In this document: in pieces, positions 1 to 8,857 of the stretch | How positions within the stretch are numbered: position 1 is the first letter of the stretch | Layout of the letters: each line of letters starts with the position of its first letter | Assembly (NCBI GenBank): GCA_002683825.1 | Contig: NYUD01000011.1 | Span: forward strand, 62,001 to 126,000 | DNA: 64,000 bases | Direction: 5' to 3' | Source of the DNA: Planctomycetota bacterium | GTDB taxonomy: Bacteria; Planctomycetota; UBA1135; GCA-002686595 | The notes under the pieces: generated by a model | Database searches by the model: none | Told to the model about the DNA's origin: nothing | Seen by the model: the letters and a program-made list of their open reading frames with translations, nothing else | Translations under genes and position numbers: made by a program

Positions 1-91
1 TCCCACCGGGCCGAAAAAGCTCTTCGGCCTCCTCGACGCCCAGAGCCCTCAGGGTGGGCAGCTCCCCGGCCAATTGGATGCGCGTGGACAC
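1..91 (-). CDS. Partial CDS, N-terminus of an unidentified protein
   Basis: The minus strand is open from a GTG to the window edge and reads VSTRIQLAGELPTLRALGVE, followed by a Glu-rich stretch. The reading frame stays open upstream of the GTG to a TAG, but no better start codon lies there. No Shine-Dalgarno sequence stands at a good distance. It would be divergent from the carboxypeptidase gene. Thirty codons are too few to assign a family, and it may be a chance open frame. Confidence 0.35.
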   Translation of the reverse strand, partial: MSTRIQLAGELPTLRALGVEEAEELFRPGG

Positions 92-239
92 GGCGGGAGC
101 GATTGTCTCCTTTGAAGCAAGACTTCGAAAGTGGAAAGGAACCTGGCGGTGGGTTGAGTCGCCCTAGAATGTGCGCTTCCCAGGAGACTGCCCCCCCCCC
201 CACTGTCCCGTGCCCCGTGGCACCGTAGCTCATCCCATC

Positions 240-2705
240 ATGCTCTCACTGACCACGATCCTGCTCCCTGCCATCGCCATCCTGCCGCAGACCGTGTCCC
301 CCACCGCGCAGGAGCTCCCCCCGGCTCCCCGGCTGGCTCTGATCGAGATCGACCTGGGCGCGGAAGGCCTGTCCCGGGCCCGGCTCCAGGCGGGCGGCTT
401 CGACGTCGTCCACCAGGATTCGAACGACGTCGTCCAGGTCCTGGTCGACAGCCAGGAGCAACAGCAGCTGGTCCGCAGCCGGGTGAACTACCGCATGCTG
501 CACGAAGACCTGGCGAGCTACTACGTGGAGCGCAACCAGGGCCAGCCGGCCTCCTCACCTCCCTCACAAGGCGCCTCGCTCGTCCCGCCCTTCGGAAGCG
601 GTTCCCAGGCGGGGTTCTACTCGTGGTCCGAGGTCGTATCCGTTCTGGACCAGATCACCGCCACCCACCCCAGCCTGACCACCGACAAGTTCAGCATCGG
701 CCAGACCCTCGAGGGTCGCGACATCTGGGCCGTCAAGATCTCCGACAACCCCGATACGGATGAGAACGAACCCGAGGTGCGCTTCGACGCCATGCACCAC
801 GCGCGCGAGCCTCAGAGCATGCAATGCACGCTATGGACGATGTTGTGCCTGCTGGAAAACTACGGCACGGACCCGCTGGCGACGTATCTGGTGAACGAGC
901 GGGAGATCTGGTTCATCCCCGTGGTCAATGCCGACGGATACGTCTACAACGAGAACACCAACCCCTCGGGCGGCGGGTTGTGGCGCAAGAACCGCCGCAA
1001 CAACGGCGGAGGCTCCTTCGGCGTCGACCTGAACCGCAACTACACGTTCCAGTGGGGCGTCGACAATGACGGCTCGAGTCCGGTCTCGAACTCGGAGACT
1101 TACCGCGGCACGGGCCCGACGAGCGAGCCCACCATCCAGGCGATGGAGGCCTTCATGGCCTCGCACAGCTTCGCGACCTCGCTCTCGGTGCACTCCTTTG
1201 GAAACCTGTGGCTGGAGCCCTGGGGCTACACCTCTTCCACACCGTCGCAGACGGCGCAGTTCGCCGAGTTGTCGGCCATGGCGACCGAGTTCAACAACTA
1301 CACCTCCGGTCCCGCTTCGGTCGTGCTCTATCTGGCCAACGGCGTGACCGTCGACCACGACCACGGCGCCCACGGAACCTATTCCTGGACGCCCGAGATC
1401 GGTTCCGACTCCGACGGCTTCTGGCCCCTGCAATCGCGCATCGTCCCGCTGGCCCAGGAGAACGAGCAGTCCTTCATGCGGACGGCCTGGGCAGCCGGCG
1501 CGTGTGTGCGCGCCATCGATACGACGGTGACGGAGATCGGTGACGGCGACGGCTTCTACGAGGCCGGCGAAAGCCTCCAGATCGTCCTCGACCTCCGCAA
1601 CAGCGGTCTGGAAGCCGCTGCCAGCGTCAGCGTCGGAGTCTCGAGTGCTTCGAGCGAGGTCAACGTCGCCGTTCCCAGCGCCAACCTCGGAAGCCTGGGC
1701 TCTTTCGCAAGCGCCGACAACTCCGCCCAACCGCTGGTGCTCGACATCCTTGCCGGCGCGAGCCCCGGAACCGCGGTCGACTACTCGGTCACACTCACCT
1801 ACCAGGGCTTCACGCAATCGGACGAGCGGACGCTTCTCATCGGGGAGCAGCGCACGATCATGACCGACAATGTCGAGGTCGATCTCGGCTGGGATATCAC
1901 GAACACGGCCTCGACGGGCCTGTGGGAATGGGGCGATCCGGTCGGCACCACCTCGAACGGTGAAGACTCCAACCCGGAAAACGACGTCTCGGTCCCCGGG
2001 GTGAACTGCTTTGCCACGGGCAACGGTTCCACCAGCGCGGGCGGCGATGACGTCGACGATGGCTCGACCATCCTGATCACGCCGGCCTTCGACCTGACGG
2101 GCGTCACGACGGCCCTTTTGACCTACCATCGCTGGTACGCCAACCTGGGCGCCGCCGACGACATGTTCACGGTCGACATCTCCGACAACGACGGCGCCAG
2201 CTGGCTGAACGTGGAGACGATCACGAACCAAAACGCCTGGAACGAGGTCAGCATCGACGTGAGCGACTACGTTTCGCTGACCGATGAAGTTCGCCTGCGC
2301 TTCACGGCGGAGGATGATCCCAACAACTCGCTGGTCGAGGCGGGCATCGACGAGCTTCGCGTCCAGACCTTCGATTCGGGATCGCTCTTGAATTTCTTTG
2401 GAAAGCCCCAGATCAGCACACAGATGGCCATGCATGTCGCGGGCAACGGGAGCGACTTCTACGCCGTCTACGGCTCGAACGCATCGGCTTTCATCATCAT
2501 CCCGGGGCTCGACGGAGCCTTACAGCTGGACCCCGGCGGCCTGTTCTCGCTCTTCTCGGGCGTGATTCCGGCCGGAGGACTGGCGCGCACGGTGTTCACG
2601 ATCCCGAACAACCCCGGCCTGGTTGGAAACACGTTCTACGTACAGGTCTTCACGGCGGGATCGGGACTACGCGCCTCGAACCTGGTCGACATCACCTTCG
2701 AGTGA
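240..2705 (+). CDS. Exported M14-family zinc carboxypeptidase with C-terminal beta-rich modules
   Basis: Secreted metallocarboxypeptidase of 821 aa that should remove C-terminal residues from peptides outside the cytoplasm. I start at the ATG 23 codons into the ORF because it begins a clean signal peptide (MLSLTTILLPAIAIL). The M14 signature is complete: HxxE in MHHAREP, the NRN substrate-binding residues, the third zinc ligand in SVHSFGN and the catalytic Glu in SWTPEIG. After the catalytic domain comes a CARDB-like segment (EIGDGDGFYEAGESL), a jelly-roll-like region (roughly residues 550-720) and a final module of about 105 residues ending FYVQVFTAGSGLRASN. That last module resembles the ends of the proteins at 48783-51032 and 51215-51673. 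Family call is secure; the substrate is unknown. Confidence 0.9.
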   Translation: MLSLTTILLPAIAILPQTVSPTAQELPPAPRLALIEIDLGAEGLSRARLQAGGFDVVHQDSNDVVQVLVDSQEQQQLVRSRVNYRMLHEDLASYYVERNQGQPASSPPSQGASLVPPFGSGSQAGFYSWSEVVSVLDQITATHPSLTTDKFSIGQTLEGRDIWAVKISDNPDTDENEPEVRFDAMHHAREPQSMQCTLWTMLCLLENYGTDPLATYLVNEREIWFIPVVNADGYVYNENTNPSGGGLWRKNRRNNGGGSFGVDLNRNYTFQWGVDNDGSSPVSNSETYRGTGPTSEPTIQAMEAFMASHSFATSLSVHSFGNLWLEPWGYTSSTPSQTAQFAELSAMATEFNNYTSGPASVVLYLANGVTVDHDHGAHGTYSWTPEIGSDSDGFWPLQSRIVPLAQENEQSFMRTAWAAGACVRAIDTTVTEIGDGDGFYEAGESLQIVLDLRNSGLEAAASVSVGVSSASSEVNVAVPSANLGSLGSFASADNSAQPLVLDILAGASPGTAVDYSVTLTYQGFTQSDERTLLIGEQRTIMTDNVEVDLGWDITNTASTGLWEWGDPVGTTSNGEDSNPENDVSVPGVNCFATGNGSTSAGGDDVDDGSTILITPAFDLTGVTTALLTYHRWYANLGAADDMFTVDISDNDGASWLNVETITNQNAWNEVSIDVSDYVSLTDEVRLRFTAEDDPNNSLVEAGIDELRVQTFDSGSLLNFFGKPQISTQMAMHVAGNGSDFYAVYGSNASAFIIIPGLDGALQLDPGGLFSLFSGVIPAGGLARTVFTIPNNPGLVGNTFYVQVFTAGSGLRASNLVDITFE

Positions 2706-2724
2706 CCCGATCGGGCACCCTAGC

Positions 2725-4149
2725 GTGATTGAGACGCATCTGCGCCGGACCGCTCTGCTGATCGGTTCGGCGTTGTTCGTTTGCTGCGGAAGCTCGAATC
2801 CTGAGGGCCCCTCGCTGATCCTGGTCGTCGTCGACACGCTGCGGGAGGACTTTCTCGGCTGCTATGGATTCGAAGGGGAAACGAGCCCCAACCTCGACCG
2901 CCTGGCCCGCGAGGGCATCGTCTTCGACAACTGCTTTGCTCAAGCCCCCTGGACCAAGCCGTCCGTCGCCACGCTCCTGACCTCGCTGCACCCCCGCACG
3001 CACGGGGTCCTGACGCACCACGGTTGGTTCGACAAACGCGATGGCGAGGAACCTGTCGAAGCTCACGCGGCGGGCTCGGATGCGGGGGGAGAAGAGGCCG
3101 TCACGGACGTGCTTCCTCAGGAAGCCTTGACCCTGGCCGAGGTCCTACGCAGCCGTGGTTATCGCACGGCCGCTTTTGTAGCCAACCCCTGGATCCGTCG
3201 TGAGTGGGGGTTCGCCCAGGGCTTCGACGTCTTCCGACAATTCCAGGAGCAAACGGCACAACGACCGATCCTCGAAGCGACGCAATGGCTAGAAGAGATC
3301 GGGGACCGGCCCGGTTTCGTTCTCCTGCATCTGATGGACGTGCACGGACCCTACGATGCGCCGGAGGACGACTTTCGCGCGCTGGGAGACAGTCAAGGAC
3401 TCTCGCTATCGCGGCCCCTGGACGACCGAGCCCTCGAACGCATCCCCGAATACCTGCGGCTTGCCGCGTGGGCAAAAGAGCCCGCAGCCCGAGATCTCAA
3501 TACCTGGCGAACCCGCTACGCGGCGGGGGTGCGTTCGGTGGACCGGGCCATCGGAGCGCTCGTCCAGAACCTCGGGGCGGACGACAGGCTCGAAAACACC
3601 GTCTTGATGGTGACCTCGGACCACGGTGAAGAGCTCATGGAGCACGACGGTTGGGACCACGGACGCAACCTCTTCGACCACCAGACCCACGTGCCCTGGA
3701 TCGTGCGCTTGCCGCAGATGCGCCACGCCGGCCGGCGCGTGAACAGTGTGGTCAGCCTGGCCGACGTCATGCCCACCGCGCTTTCGTTTCTCGGGTGCAG
3801 CATACCTGCGACGTTGCAGGGGGTGGATCGTTCCGCCCTCGACGAAAGCGACGATCCGCTCGCCGCGAGTTTCGCCGAGGGGATCAAGTGGCAACCCCAG
3901 GTCTTCAGCGTACGCACGGGGGCCTACAAGCTCGTCGCGGACCTGCAGCAAAACAAGCACGCGCTCTATCACCTCCCGACCGACCCGGGGGAAGTGCGAG
4001 ACGTATCCACGCGGGAGCCGGAGACGATTCGGTTGCTTCTGGAACAACTGCGCTTCCACATCGAGACAACCGGCGAGAGGGGATTGCGTCCCACGCAGGT
4101 AGACATCTCGGAGGGGCTTCAGGCGGAACTGAACGACCTCGGATACTGA
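2725..4149 (+). CDS. Sulfatase-like lipoprotein with Thr at the nucleophile position
   Basis: Alkaline-phosphatase-superfamily enzyme of 474 aa. The ORF opens inside the carboxypeptidase gene, so I use the GTG 20 nt after that stop. It gives a short signal sequence (LRRTALLIGSALFVCC) with a plausible, non-canonical lipobox. Metal-binding blocks are visible: VVVDTLREDFLG near the N-terminus and TSDHGEELMEHDGW later, and the C-terminus ends LNDLGY as in many sulfatase-like proteins. Where true sulfatases have C/S-x-P-x-R for formylglycine formation, this has WTKPSVATLL, placing Thr at the nucleophile. It is therefore more likely a phosphoester hydrolase or phosphotransferase than a formylglycine sulfatase. 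The protein at 58881-61349 shares this feature. Confidence 0.82.
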   Translation: MIETHLRRTALLIGSALFVCCGSSNPEGPSLILVVVDTLREDFLGCYGFEGETSPNLDRLAREGIVFDNCFAQAPWTKPSVATLLTSLHPRTHGVLTHHGWFDKRDGEEPVEAHAAGSDAGGEEAVTDVLPQEALTLAEVLRSRGYRTAAFVANPWIRREWGFAQGFDVFRQFQEQTAQRPILEATQWLEEIGDRPGFVLLHLMDVHGPYDAPEDDFRALGDSQGLSLSRPLDDRALERIPEYLRLAAWAKEPAARDLNTWRTRYAAGVRSVDRAIGALVQNLGADDRLENTVLMVTSDHGEELMEHDGWDHGRNLFDHQTHVPWIVRLPQMRHAGRRVNSVVSLADVMPTALSFLGCSIPATLQGVDRSALDESDDPLAASFAEGIKWQPQVFSVRTGAYKLVADLQQNKHALYHLPTDPGEVRDVSTREPETIRLLLEQLRFHIETTGERGLRPTQVDISEGLQAELNDLGY

Positions 4150-4210
4150 GCGCGCACAAGAACGACTCCTGCACTCGTGCTACCGGATTTCCTGAATCGC
4201 TACGCCGGAC

Positions 4211-6184
4211 TCAATGCCGCCCGAGGAGCTCTACGTCGAAGCTGAGGTCGGGAGTGTTCGGCACATCCTGGTGGACCTCGACCGCCAGAACGTTGATGCC
4301 GGTTCTCAGCTTGCGATGATCGATGCGTGACTCGAAGTACGTAGTTTCCCCGGCACCTACGATCCCGACACCCGCGGCGGTCGTCTCGTCCAGGTCGCCT
4401 AACGGCAAATTGTAGCGGTACACCTCCCGGCCGTTCAGAAACACCGCGGCCCCGTCGTCGCGAACCAACCTGAGAATCAGTGCATCCCATGCACCCGCGT
4501 CCGCCACGAAGAACTCGTGGCGGAAGTAGGTCGTCGGGTACTTGTCAGCCGGGTCGGGGCCGAAACCGACGACCGTGGCTTCGCCTCCGTCTCCATATCC
4601 CAGCTCGGCCGGACCGACGGGCCAGAGCGAATCATCGAAGCCCACCTGGGGCCAGCTCGGTCCGGGGAAGGTGCCGTCGTCAAAGAAGGACCACATCGCC
4701 CCCGGCGCAACGAGCACCTGCGAGTCGCGAATCGCCTGAAGGTTAGAAGCGAAGCTGATGTCGCTGCTGGTGCCCGAGACCTGGTGGATTTCCACGGCCA
4801 GAACGTTCAAGCCCGCGGTAAGGAGACCCGGGTCCAAGTCGTGCTCGTACAGCGAATCCTCGATGTTGTCGGCCACGGCGCTGAGCGCTGTGGTCGTGAT
4901 ACTCACCGGCCCCGCCGGCAGGTTCGTTCGAACGATCTCGGTCCCGTTCAGGTAGGCGATGGCGCCGTCGTCGCAAAGCAGGTCGAAACGCAGTTCCGTG
5001 ATTTCGCCGGGATTGGAAACCGTGAACGTGCGCCGGAAATGGGTCGTTATGTACTTGTTGTTGGGATCGGGGCCATAGTCGATGAGCGTGTCCTCATCGC
5101 CCTCCACATAGCCGAAGTGACCGGATCCGACCGCCCAGGTGCTGTCGTCGAAACTCGCACTCGTCCAGGCGGGTCCGGGATCCGTCCCGAGGTCGAGATA
5201 GCTCCACTCATCGGCATCCGCCGCCAGGAACTCGGGCTTCTCGCTGAAGTCGCGAGCGAACACCGAGTAGTCGTCGAACACGATGCCGTTCACGGACAAG
5301 AGCCGGATGCGGGCTCTGCGCACGTCGGCATCCACGACTTGCGCTCCGTGGGATCGCCGATAGCGCGATCGGCTGCCCGCGATGGAATCCGATTCGAAAC
5401 CATACAACACCGGGTTTCCGCCGATGCCGTTCACGAAGTACGGGATGCCATCGAGATCGAGCCTCTCGTACAGGTGGTCGTGGCCCGCGAAGACCGCGTC
5501 CGCACCCCAGGCAGCAAACGGCCATTGCATCTCGATGTCCGGTCCATGGCTGGACGACGATGAGTAGGGCGTGTGGTGCATGAACACGAACTTGAACGGC
5601 GCGCCGGAGGACTTCAGGCCGTTCTCGAGCCACTGTCCCTGGATCGAGTCCTCAGTGACCCCGTCCGGTTCGTCGGAATCACTGTCGACCACGAAGGCGT
5701 GCACGGGCCATCTGAGAACGTCGTAGTAGCGCTCGTTGCCCGGCAGAGAGAAGTACGCCAGATAGGGAAAAGCGCCCGGCGTATGCCAATCATGGTTCCC
5801 CAGCGCCGGAAAGAACCGATTCTCATCCGCACCGAAGCCATGGATCCCGAAGTAGGGAGCGATGAAGTCGTGATAGTACTGGCCGACGTTTTCGTCGATG
5901 GTCGCCGCTGTCCCATCGGGGTAGTTGTTGTCCCCCACGGTGAAGATCAGATCCGGGTCCATCCCCAGCACCAGGGCGGCAACCGCCGCCTCGGCCGGCC
6001 CCGCCAGACCGTAGTCACCGAGGACCGTAAAGCGAACCGAGCTGTCGCTCTCGATCGTGCGGGGCGGTGCCGAACCCGGCGGGCCGCCGGGTCGACCCAC
6101 CGTCTGGGAGGAGGCGGGGTTGAGCCCCGGCACGGAAAGAAGGGCCGCGACGGCGAGGACGAGATATCGGAACACGGAGCGCAT
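4211..6184 (-). CDS. Exported purple-acid-phosphatase-like metallophosphoesterase with two repeated modules
   Basis: Secreted metallophosphoesterase, 657 aa from the chosen ATG (an in-frame ATG three codons earlier is equally possible). Signal peptide MRSVFRYLVLAVAALLSVPG. The calcineurin-type motifs run in order: VLGDYG, GDNNYPDG, GNHDWH, the HHTPYS block and GHDHLYERL, which together bind the dinuclear metal centre. The C-terminal half holds two copies of a jelly-roll-like module of about 165 residues. Each has PGPxW, FDDSxWxVG, FGPDP or YGPDP, KYxTTxFR, a DDGAxxxLNG segment and a final NVLAVEIHQ or NVLAVEVHQ. These look like galactose-binding-fold modules that attach the enzyme to a polymer or surface. 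Divergent to nothing close; converges with the upstream sulfatase gene. Confidence 0.87.
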   Translation of the reverse strand: MRSVFRYLVLAVAALLSVPGLNPASSQTVGRPGGPPGSAPPRTIESDSSVRFTVLGDYGLAGPAEAAVAALVLGMDPDLIFTVGDNNYPDGTAATIDENVGQYYHDFIAPYFGIHGFGADENRFFPALGNHDWHTPGAFPYLAYFSLPGNERYYDVLRWPVHAFVVDSDSDEPDGVTEDSIQGQWLENGLKSSGAPFKFVFMHHTPYSSSSSHGPDIEMQWPFAAWGADAVFAGHDHLYERLDLDGIPYFVNGIGGNPVLYGFESDSIAGSRSRYRRSHGAQVVDADVRRARIRLLSVNGIVFDDYSVFARDFSEKPEFLAADADEWSYLDLGTDPGPAWTSASFDDSTWAVGSGHFGYVEGDEDTLIDYGPDPNNKYITTHFRRTFTVSNPGEITELRFDLLCDDGAIAYLNGTEIVRTNLPAGPVSITTTALSAVADNIEDSLYEHDLDPGLLTAGLNVLAVEIHQVSGTSSDISFASNLQAIRDSQVLVAPGAMWSFFDDGTFPGPSWPQVGFDDSLWPVGPAELGYGDGGEATVVGFGPDPADKYPTTYFRHEFFVADAGAWDALILRLVRDDGAAVFLNGREVYRYNLPLGDLDETTAAGVGIVGAGETTYFESRIDHRKLRTGINVLAVEVHQDVPNTPDLSFDVELLGRH

Positions 6185-6364
6185 GTCGATCATCCTGGAT
6201 GGTGTGTTCCCCGTCCGACGAGGGGGCGGACTCATCTTACCCAATTTTTTTATGCCGATACGCTGCGGGAGGAGGGTCTCGGGGAAACCGGTTGCCCAGG
6301 TGGCTCTCACGGTTCATCGAAGAGTCCGATGGAGCCCTGCCCGTCGGTGCCGTCGAGAGAACCG

Positions 6365-6781
6365 TCAAGCAGAGCGGCTGCCGAGAGCGGCCCGAACCAG
6401 TGCAAACAGAAGAAACAGGGCCCCCACGGGAACGAGCAGTATCCCGGGTGAGGCATCGCCCTCCGAATTCAAGACGCCTCCGAGAAAGAACCCGACAGGC
6501 ATCAGGATGGCGGCCGTGCGCAACGCCCGGCCGGCCCCTGTCAGGGCCTGACCGTGAAGCGTGCGTGGGGCCAGGCTGGCGAAGAGAAGACACAAGATCC
6601 CGAGCATGCTTCCGTGGGCGTGGGCCAGCGTCCAGAGCTCGCGTCGCAGCTGGCTGGCCAGGTAGACGGCCACCTTGAAGCCGTGCAAGGCCTCCAGGGT
6701 GAGCCCCAACGGCAACCAAACAGCCAGGAGAATCCATCCGAGACGCAGGGTCTTGCTGACGGCGGGGTCCGACGAATCCAT
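6365..6781 (-). CDS. Four-helix membrane protein coupled to the multihaem cytochrome
   Basis: Integral membrane protein of 138 aa with about four hydrophobic helices (LGWILLAVWLPLGLTLEAL, the AHAHGSMLGILCLLF helix, IILMPVGFFLGGVL-like and ILLVPVGALFLLFALV). The stop of the upstream cytochrome gene overlaps this ATG as TGATG, so I use that ATG instead of the GTG one codon earlier. Translational coupling suggests the two products work together. The AHAHG pair in the second helix could ligate haem or metal, but that is speculation. I do not recognise the family. Confidence 0.7.
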   Translation of the reverse strand: MDSSDPAVSKTLRLGWILLAVWLPLGLTLEALHGFKVAVYLASQLRRELWTLAHAHGSMLGILCLLFASLAPRTLHGQALTGAGRALRTAAILMPVGFFLGGVLNSEGDASPGILLVPVGALFLLFALVRAALGSRSA

Positions 6782-8658
6782 CACTCACCTATCGAAATGG
6801 GACTGGAGGACTGGAGCTCGAGCAGGGCTTGCACGCGATCGAGATCGAGGCGCAGATCGGATCCCAAGAGCGTGGCGGGCGGCGGGACATCGAATCGATC
6901 CCGGTGTCCGGCGAGTCGCGTGAGAAGCTCGGAAATCACTTCACGCCGCCTCTCGGGATCGCCAAAAAGCCCCTCGTCGGCAAGCCCGGATGCGAGGCCG
7001 AGTTCGAGCTCCTCATCCAGCGCCACGAGGGACCGCCGGGCCAGATGCCGGATGGCCGGATAACCGTCACCGAGGGTCACGATCAGGTGAGCGACGAGCC
7101 ACGCCTTCGCGCCGCTCTCCAGGGCGACCTCCGGCGCACCGAAGTGCTGCGCCGCGACGGCGCGCTGCAGAACGTCGCCAGAGAGAAGCGAGGCCAGGGC
7201 CTCGGGAACATCGAGCGGGGCTCGATCGGGTCGCCGGCGCGGGGCCTCAAAGGGCCTACCGAAGATGCGCGTCATCTCCCTCGCCACCCAACCTCCATCA
7301 CGATCGAGATGGCACAACGTGCAAGCGTTCGGCCGCCCGGCCTCGATGTCGCGCCGTGGATCGGGGCTCTCGATGCGATGGCTGCGGCGTATCCCCAGAA
7401 GCCCGTAGACGATGCGCGGCATGTGGCAGGCGACGCAGCGGGATCCCGGCGAATCCGGAGCGTGCCCCGTGTGCCGCTCCAAGGCGTCGACCATCCCCGC
7501 ATGACACCCGGTACAAGCACGATCCCCCTTCAGGTCGGGATCGATCTGTGCACGGGGATCGACCTCGCGCCCGCGGGCGCTGCGATGCATACGGTGACAC
7601 GAATCGCAGCGCAAGGCACCGGCCTCAAAACAGGGCGAAGTGGTCACGCCCTGGTATTCATAGGCGGTCAGACGCGGTGTCCCCTCGCTCCAGAAGCGCT
7701 TCCGAAAGAGATCGGGGTCGCTCGGATCGACCGAAGGCGTATCGATTCGCAGGGGCTCTACGTGATCGCCCAACAGGTCCCCGGGACGAAAGGTCGGACC
7801 TCCTGCCATGAATTCAAAGATCCGCTCGTGGGGGTTGGGCAAACGCTGTGCGTGACACTGCCCGCACAAGGAAACCTCGCGCTCCTGGGAGAGCTTTTCC
7901 GGATGAACGATCGTGGGATCGTCTGAGTCCTCGAACTGAACCACATAACGCAACAGCGGATTCGCGTGGCGCTCGACATGGCGCCGGCCGGGACCGTGAC
8001 AGGCCTCGCAGGCGATGCCGAGTTCACTCACGCGCGAATCGAAGGATCGGTAAGCCTCGCCCCCCCCCGCCTCGGTTGTCCGCATCCGCGGTCGCGGCCC
8101 TGTGTTGTGGCAGAAGATGCAGTTCTCGTTCCAGAGAGCTGCGTGCCGGCCGGGTACGCCGTCGCCGGGATGAAAAAAGACGCGCCCGACGGGCATCCAC
8201 GCCCGCTCTTCGATGTGCCACAGGAACGGCAGGCGGCGGTAGGTCGAGAGTTCCGACGAGTCGATGCGTTCGAAGTATTGCTGGTACACATGCGACCCGA
8301 CAACGAGCGCGATCTCGGCCTCACGGTCGGGGAACGACATCAGGAAAGCATCCCCGCGCCGGAGGGGCGCCCAGGGCCCATCCACCCCCTCGCGCAGCAC
8401 CCCGTCAAACTCGCCCCGCACCGAGCGCGGACCCGGAAGCTGCGTCATCGTTCTGTGGTACGTTCCCCACCAGCTGGCATGCTGGTCGGGATGGCAGGTT
8501 CCGCAGTGCGGCGCGCCTCGATCTTCAGCTCTACGCTCGACCAACACATCGGGCTCAAGGATGAGTGGATCGGGGCCGAGCGCGAGCGTCCCCATCACCG
8601 CCACCGGGGCGACGATGAGAGGAAAAAACAGTCGCAAGGGTATGCGCGCGGCGGGCAC
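6781..8658 (-). CDS. Eight-haem cytochrome c with C-terminal HEAT-like segment
   Basis: Exported multihaem c-type cytochrome, 625 aa. Eight CxxCH haem attachment motifs are present: CGTCH, CIFCH, CEACH, CGQCH, CDSCH, CTGCH, CVACH and CTLCH. The ORF track begins 32 codons earlier, but the GTG chosen here directly precedes the hydrophobic export or anchor segment (IPLRLFFPLIVAPVAVMG). After the last haem the protein continues with about 130 residues of helical, HEAT-like sequence (DVLQRAVAAQHFGAPEVAL, DGYPAIRHLARRSL). Such octahaem proteins act in periplasmic electron transfer, and some relatives are hydroxylamine- or nitrite-type enzymes. I see no evidence for a specific reaction. Overlaps the following membrane-protein gene by TGATG. 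Confidence 0.85.
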   Translation of the reverse strand: MPAARIPLRLFFPLIVAPVAVMGTLALGPDPLILEPDVLVERRAEDRGAPHCGTCHPDQHASWWGTYHRTMTQLPGPRSVRGEFDGVLREGVDGPWAPLRRGDAFLMSFPDREAEIALVVGSHVYQQYFERIDSSELSTYRRLPFLWHIEERAWMPVGRVFFHPGDGVPGRHAALWNENCIFCHNTGPRPRMRTTEAGGGEAYRSFDSRVSELGIACEACHGPGRRHVERHANPLLRYVVQFEDSDDPTIVHPEKLSQEREVSLCGQCHAQRLPNPHERIFEFMAGGPTFRPGDLLGDHVEPLRIDTPSVDPSDPDLFRKRFWSEGTPRLTAYEYQGVTTSPCFEAGALRCDSCHRMHRSARGREVDPRAQIDPDLKGDRACTGCHAGMVDALERHTGHAPDSPGSRCVACHMPRIVYGLLGIRRSHRIESPDPRRDIEAGRPNACTLCHLDRDGGWVAREMTRIFGRPFEAPRRRPDRAPLDVPEALASLLSGDVLQRAVAAQHFGAPEVALESGAKAWLVAHLIVTLGDGYPAIRHLARRSLVALDEELELGLASGLADEGLFGDPERRREVISELLTRLAGHRDRFDVPPPATLLGSDLRLDLDRVQALLELQSSSPISIGE

Positions 8659-8857
8659 CGCCCCGAGTATAGCCCAGCCCGATCGCTCGTCCGACCACGA
8701 TCGCCCGGCGAGAGCCCGGCCGATCGTCTCTCGAGCGGGCCGCGCCCGCCCCATTCAACTCAGCCAGGCCCCCCGGCTATTTCTCGAGCGGAACGGTCGT
8801 GGTCACCTGGAGGCATCCGTCGCCGAGAGGGAAAACGTCCAGAAGCCGACAGGTTGC

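Noticed and set aside
831-2435. Minus-strand ORF of 534 aa opposite the carboxypeptidase
   Set aside because: Shadow of a well-supported gene in GC-rich DNA; the translation is Arg/Gly/Asp/Val-rich and has no family motif.
4517-5563. Plus-strand ORF of 348 aa opposite the purple-acid-phosphatase-like gene
   Set aside because: Antisense shadow; the minus-strand frame has all metallophosphoesterase motifs and a signal peptide.
6829-7926. Plus-strand ORF of 365 aa opposite the multihaem cytochrome
   Set aside because: Antisense shadow; eight CxxCH motifs are on the minus strand.
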